In this document: positions 1 to 11,019 of the stretch, piece by piece
Layout: each line of letters begins with the position of its first letter
How positions within the stretch are numbered: position 1 is the first letter of the stretch
Origin: Sapria himalayana
Taxonomy: Eukaryota > Streptophyta > Magnoliopsida > Malpighiales > Rafflesiaceae
DNA: 64,000 nucleotides
Reading direction: 5' to 3'
Assembly: GCA_029783825.1 (NCBI GenBank)
Contig: JAREIK010017241.1
Coordinates: 1-64,000 of the forward strand
Translations under genes and position numbers: made by a program
Notes under the pieces: generated by a model
Seen by the model: the letters and a program-made list of their open reading frames with translations, nothing else
What the model was told of the DNA's origin: nothing
Databases searched by the model: none

Positions 1-3000
1 GATGAAAAAAAAATTATTTAAATTATATTTGTCTCACTAATAATTTATTTTTTAATTTATATTTCTATAAAATTAAATTAATAAATAATTATAATGTATA
101 TTTAAAATTATAATGAATACTAATAAAAATTAGATTTATGATTTATTATTTAATTGTTTAAGTTTTTTGTGGTTTTGGGGATAAGTAGTTTATTGATTTA
201 TATGTTTTCACATTTTCGTGTTTATAGGTATTATTTAATCAATGAAATAACAAAAAATCTTTTTTTATGAATTTTCGTGATTTTCAAAGGTTATGACCTT
301 TAAAAATATAATAATTTTTTAATAGTTCTAAAATATGAATACAATAATTAGTTATAATGATCTTAATAATTATATTTGTTTTATATTCAATATAAAAAAT
401 GTATTAATATATATTATAAAAAATGATCAAAAAATAAATTAATAAACTATTATTAATAAGATAGATATTAATTAAAATATATTTGCATAACCCAAAATAA
501 TTCAAAATCAACGTAAATTATATTACTAAATTAAATTTTAAATTTTTGAAATTTTGTTTATTTTTATAAGCTTATTTTTTTTCAAAAAAATAATTTATTT
601 AAATTATATCTATTTCACACATTATTTATATTGTAATTAATATTTCTATAAAAATAAACTCAAAAATTATTAAAATGAATATTTAAAATAATAATGAATA
701 CAAATAAAAATGAGATTTATTATTTATTATTTAGGTAATATAGGTTCAATGGTATAAGTATTTAGGGGGTTTTGGGGTTTTGGAGTCTAGAGATTTAAAT
801 GTTTAGGCATTTAGTGGTTTATAAGTTTTATTTAAAGAATAAAATAATACAAAATTATTTTTGTGATTTTTTATCATTTTTGAAGGTTATAACCTTTGAA
901 AATATAATAATTTTTAATTTTTTTTCAAATGTAATTATAATATTTAGTTATCATAACTTAATAATTATAAGACATTTTAAATGAATATAAGTAATTTTAT
1001 TGTTCGATATTATTAAAATGATCACATAAAAATTAATAAACTATTATTAATAAGATTGATCGCAATTAAAATATAATTGCAAAACCTATATATAATGATT
1101 CAAAATCAAAGTAAAATATATTACTAAATAATAATTTTTTATTTTTATATTTTTACTTCTTTATATAAGATTATTTTTTTTATTTAAAATAAATTTTTAA
1201 AATTATATTTGTCTCACTCATTATTTATTTCGTGATTGATATTTCTATAAAAAATAAACTAATAAATAATTAAAATGAATATTTAAAATTATAATGAATA
1301 CAAATTAAAATGAGATTTATTATTTATTATATATGGTTTACCTGTTTAAGGGTTTGATTATTTAGGAGTTTTGTCGTTTAGGAGTTTAGCAATTTATGTT
1401 TTTAGGCATTTAGTGGTTTATAGGTTTTATTTATATAATAAAAATTTAAAATTATTTTTTTGATTTTTTCTAATTTTCAAAGGTTATAATCATTGAAAAT
1501 AAAATAATTTTTAAAATTTTTTGAAATGTGAATACAATGTATATTTATATTAATCTTACTAATTATATATCATATAAATTCAATATAAATAATTTTAAAG
1601 ATAGATATTATAATAATGATCAAAAATTAAATTAATATTCTATTATTAATAATATAAATATTAATTAAAATATATTTACATAACACAAAATGATTCAAAA
1701 TCAAATCAAAATATATTACTAAATAATAATATTTAATTTTTAAAATTTTCTTCTTTTTATAAGCTTATATTTTTTTTATTAAAATAAATTATTTAAATAA
1801 TATTTGTCTCACTCGAAATTAATTTTGTAATTAATTTTTCTAAAAAATTAAACTATAAATAGTTAAAATGAATATTTAAAATTATAATAAATAAAAATAA
1901 AAATGAGATTTATTATTTATTAAGTATTATATACCTGTTAAAAGGTTTATGTATTTAGGGGTTTCGGGATTTATGAGCTTACTAATTTAAGTAAGTAAGC
2001 ATTTAATGATATATAGGTTTTATTTAAAAAATGGAAGAACAAAAAATTTATTTTTATTATTTTTTCTCATTTTTTAAGGTTATAATATTTGAAAATATAA
2101 TAATTTTTAAATTTTTTTTTAAAGTGAATACGATATTTAGTTATAATAATCATTATATTTATATATCATATAAATTCAATATAACCAATTTTATTGATAA
2201 ATATTCTAATAACGATAAAAAAATAAATAAATAATCTATTATTAATAAGATAATTATTAATTAAAATATAATTACAATATAATTACAAAACCTAAAATAA
2301 TTCAAAAGAAAAGCAAAATATATTACAATATAATAGTTTTTTGTTTTGATTTTTTTTATTTTAAAAAATTTATCTATATTTTTTGATTAAAAATAATTTA
2401 TATAAATTATATTTGTCTAACTCATAATTAATTTTTTATTAATATTTATATAAAAATAAACAAATAAATAATTAAAATGAATATTTAAATTTATAATCAA
2501 AAAAATGAGATTTATTAATTATTATTTAATGTATACCAGTTTAATTTTAATTATAAATGTCTCAATAATAATTTATTTTATAATTAATATTTCTATAAAA
2601 ATAAACTGATAAATAATTAAAATAAAAATTTTAAATTATACTAAATAATAATTAAAATGAGATTTATGATTTATTATTAATGTATACCAGTTTAATGGTT
2701 TAAGTATTTAGATGTTTTGTCATTTGAAAATTTAGCGATTTATGTTTTTAGGCATTTAGTGGTTTATAGGTTTTATTTAAACAAAAAAATAATAAACAAA
2801 TTTTTATAATTTTTTCTGATTTTCATAGGTTATAACCTTTGAAAATATAATAATATTTAAATTTTTTTAAATGTAAATATAATATTTTAGTTATAATAAT
2901 ATTAATAATTATATATCATATAAATTTAATATAAATAATTTTATTGATAGATATTATAATAATGATCAAAAATTAAATTAATAAATTATTAATAAAGAGA

Positions 3001-4015
3001 TAGAAATTAATTAAAAAATATTTACAAAACTCAAATTGATTCAAAATTAAAGGAAAATATATTACTGGATAATATTTTTAAATTTTTAAAATTTTAAATT
3101 TTTACTTCTTTTATATGCATATATATATTATTTCATTAAAAATAAATTATTTAAATTATATTTGTCACACTCATAATTTATTTTGTAATAAATTTTTAAA
3201 TAAAAATAAACTAATAATTAATTATAATGAATATTTAAAATTATAATAAATAGAATTAAAAATTAGATTTATTATTTATTATGTATTATATATCGGTTTA
3301 ATGGTTACTGTATTTATGCATTACGGGTTCTAGGAGTTTACTTATTTAAGTGTGTATGCATTTAGTAGTTTATAGGTTTTATTTAAAAAATAAAAAAACA
3401 AAAAATTTATTTTTATTATTTTTTGATATTTTCAAAGGTTATAACCTTAGAAAATATAATAATTTTTAAATTTTTTTCAAAAGTGAATTCAATATTTAGT
3501 TATAATAATCATTATATTTATATATCATATAAATTCAATATAAACTATTTTATTGATAAATATTCTAATAATGATCAAAAAATAAATTAATAATCTATTA
3601 TTAATAGGATAAATATCAATTATAATATAATTACAAAACCTAAAATGATTCAGAAGTAAAGCAAAATATATTAATATATTATAATTTTTTGTTTTGAAAT
3701 TTTTTTTTCTTTTAAAAAGTTTATCTATATTATTTTGATGAAAAATAATTTATATAAATTATATTTGTGTAACTCATAATTTATTTTGTAATTAATATTT
3801 ATATAAAAATAAACAAATAAATAATTAAATTTGAATATTTAAAATTAATATGAAAAAAATGAGATTTATTCTTTATTATTTAGGATATACCAGTTTAATT
3901 TAAATTAGATCCGTCTCACTAATAATTTATTTTGTAATTAATATTTCTATAATAATAAACTGATAAATAAATAAAATAAAAATTTAAATTATAATGAATA
4001 ATTAAAATAATTTAT
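1..4015 (+). repeat. AT-rich ~600-bp satellite array, left block
   Basis: This is a tandem array of diverged monomers. The landmark GGTTATAACC-like palindrome recurs near 286, 883, 1479, 2076, 2827 and 3436, giving spacings of about 597, 596, 597, 751 and 609 bp. The 751-bp unit contains an internal partial duplication of about 150 bp. Each monomer also has a block starting near GAGATTTATTATTTATTATT, a telomere-like stretch and a block ending GGTTTTATTTAAA. The orientation is opposite to the array right of 36068. No ORF is conserved between monomers, so I read this as non-coding satellite. The array continues beyond the left edge. Confidence 0.92.
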
Positions 4016-5114
4016 TTTGTTCTTCTCTCAACTCTATAATGATTGCTAAAGCTCTATCCAAAATAATAGGAGCTTTTACTTTATCGAAATTATGTCTCAT
4101 CATATTTGATGTTGAATCACTGGGCTATCAAAGGTAATTTGACTCATGTACGCTAACAGACTAAACCAAAGTTGTACCCCTATGTGTTGAAATAGCTAGT
4201 TGTTTAGGATGCTATTTATATTGATTATTGTATTTTCTTCTTAAATATCTCTCATGCACACATTCAAAGCAATTTCTTTAAAACATAGTTACCTCTAAAT
4301 AAATAACCACCTTGTAGCCAATAGAACAAACTAGCCACAGGGTGGTTTGAGCAGGCAAGAAGTATGGGCTCTCTTCCAATCAAGAATCAAAAAATTTATT
4401 TTATTGGCATGTCTAAGCCTTTTTTTTATATCCTCATGGATATGAAAAGTATCATTTATTTCTTTATATATATATGAGTTATGTATACAAGCTCACAATA
4501 CCCAAAAAGGTATAAATGAATTATATTCAAATGTATAAAAGGTTTTAATCATTGCTCAATATGTTAGTCTTGCATATTGACTCTTGAGGTCACAAATCAA
4601 AGGAAAAAGCCATAGTGATATTTCCAATCCCAAGAATTTTAGCTATAGAAAGTTATAAAGAGTAGTACTCGAGCTTTAACTATTTCTACGGTCATGACTT
4701 TTGCTCTTGAGAAATGTCCAAAGTTACAATCATTCCTAGTGCAATGACTTTGCAATATAAAGATAAAAATGCACACGCTATGGTCATATCCAATATTGTG
4801 ACCCAGTATTATAGTGATTAAATATGTATTCATGATCATTCTTAGTTCATAACAATATGTTCAATAGAGAGACACAAGTTATGGCATATTCTCATCGATA
4901 TGATTTTGTGTTCTAGAGACAAAATAAACAATCATGACCATTGCTAATGCTACAATAATCTAAAGCAAGAAAGAGACTGAATCCATAACTCACCCCTTGA
5001 GTCATGACTTTGAGTTACATATACAAAAAGATAAATCTGTGACATTCCTAAAAGTTGTGAATTTCTATTTAAATTTAACACTTAGTCATTTGATTATAAA
5101 AGTGCAAAACATGA
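4016..5114. other. Unrecognised AT-rich spacer, present in both IR1 arms
   Basis: No open frame above about 65 codons and no recognised domain. Recurrent short phrases of the type GTCATGACTTT suggest an old degenerate repeat. It is mirrored at about 34975-36067. Confidence 0.5.
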
Positions 5115-5194
5115 GATTTAGGATTTAGGGTTTATGGAGTAGAGTTATAGTTTATGGTTTAAGGTTTAGGATTTAAACTTTAGGGTTTATGGTT
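5115..5194 (+). repeat. Degenerate interstitial telomere-like tract
   Basis: About 80 bp composed of TTTAGG, TTTAGGG and TTTATGG variants with a 6-8 nt rhythm (for example GGATTTAGGGTTTATGG). It resembles the plant telomere repeat TTTAGGG but is too degenerate to be an active telomere. The inverted copy is at 34893-34974. Confidence 0.7.
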
Positions 5195-5390
5195 TTTTTT
5201 TGTTTTTTTTTGGAAAATACACACTTTATTTATCATTTAGGCACACAACTTAAAAGAGACTAAAAAGATAATACTGTGACTATTTAGGCCAGCCCACCAA
5301 ATCCTATGCACCTTAATGATTCTATGCATAAAATACATAAAAAAACATAATGCCTACTAATTCCAAGCGTACGAATATAACTAAAATCAC

Positions 5391-5479
5391 CTGGCATTCC
5401 CGGACATCAGAGTTGGCATTGAGTCATTATGCGCACTGCGTCCTTTCCATTCGGATTTGTCCAAGCCTTTTGGAGGAAC
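5391..5479 (-). pseudogene. Exon-like segment, unknown protein, left-arm copy
   Basis: This is the mirror of 34614-34702. It is an open 89-nt segment (29 codons plus 2 nt) with an AG before it and a GT after it on the minus strand, encoding a peptide containing LDKSEWKGRSAHNDSMPTLM. I do not recognise the protein. The size, phase and near-perfect retention in both arms suggest a real exon rather than a chance frame. Confidence 0.45.
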
Positions 5480-5648
5480 CTGAATGATGCACCATATTAA
5501 AACTATGCAAATAGAAGATTGTGCATGTGTGTGACATGCAGCATCAAGTGTTTGCCTATGTCATTGCTATGCAATGGAATACATGTAAAACTAAATACCC
5601 ATAAATCCACAAGTCCATATCTATGGCACTTTGTCAATTCATTCTCAC

Positions 5649-5741
5649 CTCTGAATTCCACATTCTTTTGCTCCAATGATCTTCAAAAGCGTATCTCTTG
5701 GGTTAGAATGCTTCCTCCTCGAGCTCCAAGAAGTGGTTGTA
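5649..5741 (-). pseudogene. Exon-like segment with stop, unknown protein, left-arm copy
   Basis: This is the mirror of 34352-34444. The frame reads HFLELEEEAF, stop, PKRYAFEDHW and ends at a candidate GT donor in phase with the next segment at 5391-5479. The in-frame TAA is shared by both arms, so it predates the inverted duplication. The protein is not recognised. Confidence 0.4.
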
Positions 5742-5794
5742 TGTTGCACCGACAAAATATCAAAAAATATGCATGCATTGGTGTGCATGTGTGA

Positions 5795-6489
5795 TGAGGT
5801 CCATCTCATAGTCTAATTATCTACGCGTACAACCAAACTAGAATACAAGTAAAATTACAAAATGCTATAAAGATGGGTCTTCTGCTCCTGGAAGTGTAGC
5901 ATCGCCTAATGTGTATTTACAAAATGCATTAGTTGGCCCTACTTAGAGATACTCATGGGTCCAGTTGCCCTCATTGCATGCTACATAGATAACCAACAAG
6001 ATTGTGTGTGTGAGTATGTCATGATCCATCTCTACAAGTACATTGTGCATACAAAGTCCATAATACAAATGATACTACAAACATAAACTACAAGTTTGAA
6101 TCTTTCTCTCCCGTGTGGCTGGTCTGGACTCCATTGCTTACTGGCCCTACTTGGTGATGCTTCGGATTTTGCCAGCTCTCCAATTAATCATGGATTACCC
6201 GCTACTCCTATTGGGCTACGGTTGGGTGGCCCTCTATGCTGCCTGATAGGGCTAGTGGGACCCACTCCTAGCTACTCCTGGGTTTACTACCGACCACTTT
6301 GCTCGGTCTCGTCTCTTGTCTGAATGTTATCATCCCGGCTTGCTAGCGGGGCCCTCTCTAAGCTGGTGGCCCATAATTCTGGCTGCTTCCAGGACTTGCT
6401 AGCCCCTCTAAATGCCACACCAAAATGGACAAGAATATGTGCATGTGTTTACTGTGGTCCATCGTTATGTGTGTGTGGTGCAGCAGTAT
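5795..6489. other. Moderately GC-rich block, no supported gene
   Basis: The block contains a GC-richer section (6100-6480) with open frames of 63-75 codons. These have no recognisable domain, and the corresponding right-arm frames differ or are shorter. It may be a remnant of an old mobile element. It is mirrored at about 33604-34298. Confidence 0.4.
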
Positions 6490-7005
6490 CAAGGTTTAGA
6501 AGTTTAGTAATTTAAGTATTTAGTTATTTTGTGGTTTATAGGTTTTATTTAAAAAATTAAAAAACAAAAAAAAAATTTATGATTTTTTTCATTTTCAATG
6601 TTATAACCATTGAAAATATTATAATTTTTAATTTTTTTTCAAATGTTAATACAATATTTAATTATAATAATCATAAAAATTAAATATCATGTTAATTTAA
6701 TATAAATAATTTTATTGATCGATATTATAATACTGATCATTAAATAGATTAATAAACTATTATTAATAAGATAGATATTAATTAAAATATATTTGTAAAA
6801 TCTAAAAAGATTCAAAATCAAAGTAAAATATATTACTAAATAATAATTTTTTATTTTTAAATTTTTGATTCTTTTTATAAGCTTATAAATTTTTTTGATG
6901 AAGATAAATTATTTAATTATCTTTGTCTCATTCATAATTTTATTTTGCAATTAATATTTCTATAAAAATAAACTAATAAGTAATTAATATGAATATTGCA
7001 ATTAT
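6490..7005 (+). repeat. Isolated satellite monomer fragment
   Basis: One monomer-length piece of the same AT-rich satellite, detached from the main array by about 2.5 kb. It includes the palindrome region (6594-6620), the GGTTTATAGGTTTTATTT block and the AATATATTACTAAATAATAA block. The mirror copy is at about 33085-33600, so the fragment was in place before the inverted duplication. Confidence 0.85.
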
Positions 7006-7009
7006 CATA

Positions 7010-7600
7010 GCTCATACCATGCTGGGTCAACACGAGCCGTGTTGGGCCGACACGAGCCATGCCTCATGCTATGTGAGGCATGGCCAGCCCATTGGCACAA
7101 TCCACCGGGCTGGGGACCCAGGATCAGCCATGGATCACGAGTTAAGTCTCGTCGAGTGACAGCCCGTGGATCTGGATTTATATTTTTAAAAAATAGCCAC
7201 GTAAATCAGATCTTAGTTACATGACCAATTACAATTAGTCAGGTAAATAAGTGTTGACTTACACCACAATAGGGTCAGATGACCCTGCTCCCATGACTCA
7301 TCACCCTTAAAACAGAGGACCAACTCCGCAACCAACCCATGGCATGGCTCGACTAGTGCCATGTCATACCACGAAGACACAGCCACATGGCAGATCACAT
7401 GGCATGCAGCTGTCAGCACATGGTCGTTACAGGCACCAAGGCACTACCTGATCGGCCACTGCCAGCAAGGCAATTAGTCCGTGTCAATCTTACCTCCCAC
7501 ATGATAGCTCGACTGGGCCGCCAAATTTAAGGTAGAGTTGGTTCAACACACCCAATTTACATTTTCGCCCTTCAACAAACTCTTACAATATGCTGCTAGA
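7010..7600. other. GC-richer block, probable mobile-element remnant
   Basis: It begins with repeated phrases built on GGGTCAACACGAGCC and GGGCCGACACGAGCC and is clearly richer in GC than its flanks. No conserved coding sequence is visible and open frames stay under 70 codons. It lies just downstream of the NOL10 stop codon and is mirrored at about 32490-33080. Confidence 0.4.
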
Positions 7601-7688
7601 ATGGGACACACATATGTGAGACAAAAGATAGTCAGAAATATAAAAGAAGATTGAAAAAACAATATTTTAATTAAAATTAAGAAATAAA

Positions 7689-7789
7689 TTATATTTTGTA
7701 ATTCCTCCTCTTCCACGCAGCATTTTTATTAGCCTTGAAGCCCAAAGACTGGACCCCTCTACCCTTTACACGCCTTCCTTCCCCACCAC

Positions 7790-7822
<33 letters not shown>

Positions 7823-8081
7823 CATCGCTATATTCTTCTTCTTCGTCTAGCCCGTGCTTCTTCCTGTGCGGCTTGACAAAGCTCTTGGAGATGAAAGAAA
7901 TCTCTCTAGAACCGCCAGCCCCGAACTTAACGTTGCTTGGGGCAGCACGAAGTGTATTTTGTGGAGGATCATCATCAGCAAGAGCAGCGATCCTCTCTTC
8001 CAAAGTAAGAGCATCCTCTTTTACAAGTGATCTGCTGTTCCAGAATGCTTCTGCGTGCCTCTCGTCCTTCACTTCGTATAA
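7689..8081 (-). pseudogene. NOL10: NOL10 exon 16 (last exon), left copy
   Basis: It encodes LYEVKDERHAEAFWNSRSLV onward, then GGSREISFISKS, an acidic and poly-Asn stretch (10 Asn from an AAT microsatellite), RRVKGRGVQSLGFKANK and a stop. This is the typical basic NOL10 C-terminus. The acceptor CTAG is present, but one T is missing at the exon start compared with the right copy, which shifts the phase relative to exon 15. Confidence 0.9.
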
Positions 8082-8205
8082 CTAGATGGCATCAAAAATA
8101 GACATCAGCACCACAGAGTAGAGACCGTGACCCAGCCAGGGGCTCGCGACACGAGACGATGGGCTGGGGCAGGCTAACCCATGCTGCCATGAAAGACCGA
8201 CTTAC

Positions 8206-8400
8206 ACAGGAACCCGTGGCATCTGTTTTACGAACCCATCTCCGTCACTGTGATCCATGGAGGAGGCATCAGAGTCGCTCGCCGTTGAGCCCTCGTTCAT
8301 CACCGGCTCAAAATGCTCCTCCTAACAAAGAGGTCTGTTTCTTGGGCCCTCCCGGATGCAGATCTAGATACTGCTGTGAATTCTTATCAATCTCAAAGTC
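8206..8400 (-). pseudogene. NOL10: NOL10 exon 15, left copy
   Basis: It begins DFEIDKNSQQYLDLHPGG, the second half of the NUC153 motif. The acceptor reads TTAT where the right copy has CTAG, so the splice site is lost. A 1-nt insertion (TTAGGAGGAGCA against TTAGAAAAGCA in the right copy) shifts the frame into a TGA. The donor GTAAGT is intact. Confidence 0.85.
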
Positions 8401-8462
8401 ATAACTCACATTATATATTTTTTTTAAAAAGATTAAAAAAAAGATAAAAATGGACGAGGTAT

Positions 8463-8635
8463 CTTGTCCTCGAACAGGCACGCGAATCGCTCACCTCGCT
8501 GCCAAGTCCCTTCTTTTTCTTTGAAGTTTGTTTCTTCTCGTTTTCTACGGTCTCCTCCTTTTCTTTCTCATCAGCTTCGTTCTTAAATATACTTGCGGCA
8601 ATTTCCCTATTAACTTTCGGTAATCTAATCTGCTT
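8463..8635 (-). pseudogene. NOL10: NOL10 exon 14, left copy
   Basis: It reads KQIRLPKVNREIAAS, then a Lys/Glu-rich stretch and GLGSEV. Compared with the right copy, about 10 nt are missing inside the sequence for LKDERF, a frameshift in the core of the NUC153 motif. The donor GT of the right copy is AT here. Confidence 0.88.
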
Positions 8636-8640
8636 CTGCA

Positions 8641-8697
8641 GCACACACACACACGCACGCACATGCACACGCATGCACATACGCACGCACGCACACA
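8641..8697. repeat. (CA)n-rich microsatellite in NOL10 intron 13
   Basis: An imperfect CACACA/CACGCA tract directly upstream of the exon 14 acceptor on the minus strand, where it forms part of the intron end. The right-arm equivalent (31331-31396) differs in length and composition. Confidence 0.85.
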
Positions 8698-8783
8698 CAA
8701 AACATTTAAAGAGTAGTTTTGGCGGAGAAAAGCAAACTCCGTCTCGGTGAGGAGAAGTACAATTTTTTGTGAGGAAAACATAT

Positions 8784-8867
8784 TGTGATACGAGAGGCCC
8801 GCACTTGTTCCATCTTCTCTTTTTTCTGCTCCTCAACATATGTTTCGTATGAAAAAGGATCGGCCCA
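8784..8867 (-). pseudogene. NOL10: NOL10 exon 13, left copy
   Basis: The 84-nt exon is fully open: WADPFSYETYVEEQKKEKME then QVRASRIT. It follows exon 12 in phase 0. The donor reads ATATGT instead of the GTATGT kept in the right arm, so splicing is probably lost. Confidence 0.88.
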
Positions 8868-9363
8868 CTGCTTACACTACAACAAGAGATATAGACATGC
8901 ATGAATATGTAAGTATCTATCTATTTTATGATCTTTTTTTATTTTATCCCCTTCATGCCCCTCCACCCAACCCTATTATCAGTCAGTAAAGTATAGGGCC
9001 CATAAGTACCCCATATATGGGCCTCGAGGCCCCATATAAGGCCCCCTTCCAGGCGGTATGAATAGGGTTGGAGCAAGCAAAGTATCCACCGTGGCACCAG
9101 CATGGCAGCTACAATGGATGGACACCAACAATGGTAGTGCACGAGGTGATAGGCAGGCTCACACACCTGATAAAAAACCTAAAGTCACATATATGAACGT
9201 CACAAATTTGAAATTATTTTAACATAAATAATAATCTAAAAAACAGGAATTTTTTAAAAAAATTGACAAAATATTGACATCATAAAAAAAAATTATAGTT
9301 TCAAAATTAATAATAGAACAGAAGCCACCTCCCATAATGTAGAAGAAACAGTAGGGGACCCCT

Positions 9364-9556
9364 CTCATAGGAAGCTTAGCTGGTGAAGACTCTTGGCAAA
9401 GACCATGAGGTCACGAGTTCAAGTCTTATCGGTGGGGGGTACTGGGGATATTCCTTACCTGCTCGGTTCTCTGGGAGCCCAAGGGGACGTAAGGGGCCAC
9501 ATAAGTGGGCCCAGTAGTCCTTGTTGTTCAAAAAAAAGAAGAAGAAGAAGAAGAAA
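9364..9556 (+). mobile_element. tRNA-derived SINE in NOL10 intron 12, left arm
   Basis: About 175 bp with a pol III A-box-like segment (CTTAGCTGGTGAAG, near 9374) and a B-box-like segment (GAGTTCAAGTC, near 9415), followed by a non-tRNA body ending TTGTTGTTC, an A-run and a GAA-rich tail. This is the layout of plant SINEs. An imperfect flanking repeat of the type AGAAGAAA...TAGGG may be the target duplication. It is antisense to NOL10 and also present in the right arm, so the insertion predates the inverted duplication. Confidence 0.72.
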
Positions 9557-9573
9557 TAGGGTGAGGTGCTCAC

Positions 9574-9732
9574 CTTCAGATACAACTGGTGGTCAATGAA
9601 AAATCCATGCATGGAAGGCTTCAAGAGATCGGTGCCGATCAATTTAGTCGAGTTCAATTTCTCAATATCATCCCTCGTTAAGAATTTGTAATTATCATAT
9701 ATGGTTTTTTTTGCATTCTCTTCCAGCTCTTC
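9574..9732 (-). pseudogene. NOL10: NOL10 exon 12, left copy (intact exon)
   Basis: The 159-nt, 53-codon exon is open throughout, beginning EELEENAKKTIYDNYKFLTR and ending HQLYLK before a GTGAGC donor. The acceptor is TTGCAG. It is the first exon included in the inverted duplication, whose breakpoint lies in the intron just upstream (9765). Confidence 0.92.
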
Positions 9733-9827
9733 CTGCAAGGTTTAATTGTAATTATCATAAAAGATCATGGCCATTTCTGTCAACCAGCACAAAAAAAAAG
9801 AGAGAGGGAAAGAGAGCAGATGCACAC

Positions 9828-9998
9828 ATTTGTTTTCTCAAAGTAAGAACACCACTTAGGAGCTGGGCCCAAGGAAGGCAGAAAGTAGGATCGAACCAGG
9901 CTGCTCTCCAGGGCCAGAAAGATCAAGCCACTCCCAGCAAAAACACAGACATCATTTATCATCTGGCCCGAGGGCGCGATGCTAGTCATGCCATCACC
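9828..9998 (-). pseudogene. NOL10: NOL10 exon 11
   Basis: 171 nt, exactly 57 open codons: GDGMTSIAPSGQMINDVCVF, then SLGPAPKWCSYFEK. The acceptor GTGCAG is present, and a GT follows in phase with exon 12. This closes the WD40 region in the family. It is absent from the right arm. Confidence 0.9.
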
Positions 9999-10062
9999 CT
10001 GCACCACAGAAAAATCACGAGGCACCCCCCGCAAAAAAAAGGCACTAGAGAGATCATCCTAC

Positions 10063-10167
10063 CATCTCTGGATCCCATATTCTTACAACATGCTTGTCAG
10101 AAGTGATTAGCTTACGTTCACAATTAAGAGTTTATGCCACTTGATATCCAATATCGGGCTGCCATAC
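10063..10167 (-). pseudogene. NOL10: NOL10 exon 10, frameshifted
   Basis: It begins YGSPILDIKWHKLLIVN and continues in another frame as LITSDKHVVRIWDPEM. Orthologues run straight through this point, so a 1-nt loss near 10115 is the simplest reading. Acceptor TGCAG and donor GGTAGG are plausible. Confidence 0.88.
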
Positions 10168-10252
10168 CTGCACGACAACTTTAATTAAAAAAAGAAGAAA
10201 CAAAAAAAAGTGAAGGGCAACTTAGGAATTGTTGTCTAATAAATACACTTAC

Positions 10253-10305
10253 ATGTGATCTTTGACTGTATCGGGCAATGGTGATCGTAGATCATAAAGC
10301 AACAC
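10253..10305 (-). pseudogene. NOL10: NOL10 exon 9
   Basis: The 53-nt exon encodes VLLYDLRSPLPDTVKDH and ends within the Met codon completed by exon 10. Acceptor TTTGCAG and donor GTAAGTG are consensus. It is a WD40 strand ending in the family's DLRS signature. Confidence 0.9.
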
Positions 10306-10349
10306 CTGCAAATGATTCAAATTAGCTTTCGTAAAGCATCAATCTTTTT

Positions 10350-10605
10350 TTAATTACATTACGCATGGATGCATGAAGCGTAGCATGGCAGGCTGGGTCT
10401 CACAAGGGTGCTGATGTGAGGCCGCCACACAGGCAGCTCCGTTGTGAGAATGAGTAGGCCCGTGACAAGCAAGCCCTTGATTCGAGACTCATCAGACACA
10501 ACTTTTATAAATTTCAGGGATAAAATTGTCAAAATATTAACCTCTCTCAGACCTGGCACTAAGCCACGTGCACCGAATTTGAGTAAAAATGTGTGAAAAT
10601 GCTCC
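10350..10605. repeat. Dispersed repeat, copy 1 (intron 8)
   Basis: About 250 bp related in the same orientation to 10800-11010. Shared phrases include TAGCATGGCA, a GGCCGCC segment, ATGAGTAGGCC, a CAACTTTTATAAATTTCAGG-like stretch and AATATTAACCTCTC. There are no recognisable terminal repeats. The family is unidentified, and a SINE or short LTR remnant is possible. Confidence 0.6.
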
Positions 10606-10799
10606 AACAAGAGAGTGCAAGTGGACTAAAGGTGAAGCAACTTTAGAGTTCTAGCATGCCGGTCCTATTGAGCCTGGGGTGTTGTCGCTAGTATGGGACT
10701 CGACTGTGAAGAAGGGTATTGGTCTATCATGCACGGACTAATCATGAGCTAAGGCCACTTTCACGATGAGCCCAGGCTAGGGCGAAACCAATCAGGATA

Positions 10800-11010
10800 G
10801 GTGTAGTGAAGTATAGCATGGCAAGTTGGGTCCGACAAGGTGTTGATGTGGGGCCGCCGAACTGGTAGCTTCCCTGGGCAAATGAGTAGGCCAATGAAAA
10901 CCGAGCCTCTATTTCGGGGCACACCAAATACAACTTTTTTCACTTTCAGGAGTAAAGATGTCGAGATATTAACTTCTCCCAAATCTTGCACTTAGCTTCA
11001 TGCATTGGGT
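10800..11010. repeat. Dispersed repeat, copy 2 (intron 8)
   Basis: A diverged direct copy of the 10350-10605 repeat, separated from it by about 200 bp. Divergence is heavy, so this is either an old duplication or two independent insertions. Confidence 0.6.
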
Positions 11011-11019
11011 GCATGACTT

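Larger units (their letters stand above)
1..9765 (+). repeat. Left arm of giant inverted duplication (IR1)
   Basis: The whole stretch recurs in reverse complement at 30267 to about 40050. Paired landmarks keep a nearly constant coordinate sum: 40032 near the inner end, 40093 in the middle and about 40049 near the outer end. Small indels therefore separate the arms but order is preserved. Shared items include five NOL10 exons, a SINE, a degenerate telomere-like tract, a single satellite fragment and the satellite array. The inner end is sharp (9765). The outer end is outside the window. Confidence 0.95.

Noticed and set aside
799..984. Open frames repeated in the satellite (also 39065-39250, 40716-40898, 49850-50077, 62127-62321).
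   Set aside because: They are AT-rich chance frames that fall on the same monomer segment. Neighbouring monomers break them, and there is no domain or start context.
8781..8790. A possible AT-AC (minor-class) intron after NOL10 exon 13 in the left copy.
   Set aside because: The right arm has a normal GTATGT donor at the same point, the left text lacks the ATATCC motif, and the acceptor is a plain CAG. A mutated GT is simpler.
9370..9430. A functional tRNA gene suggested by A-box- and B-box-like words.
   Set aside because: No cloverleaf folds around them, and the sequence continues into a SINE body with an A-rich tail.
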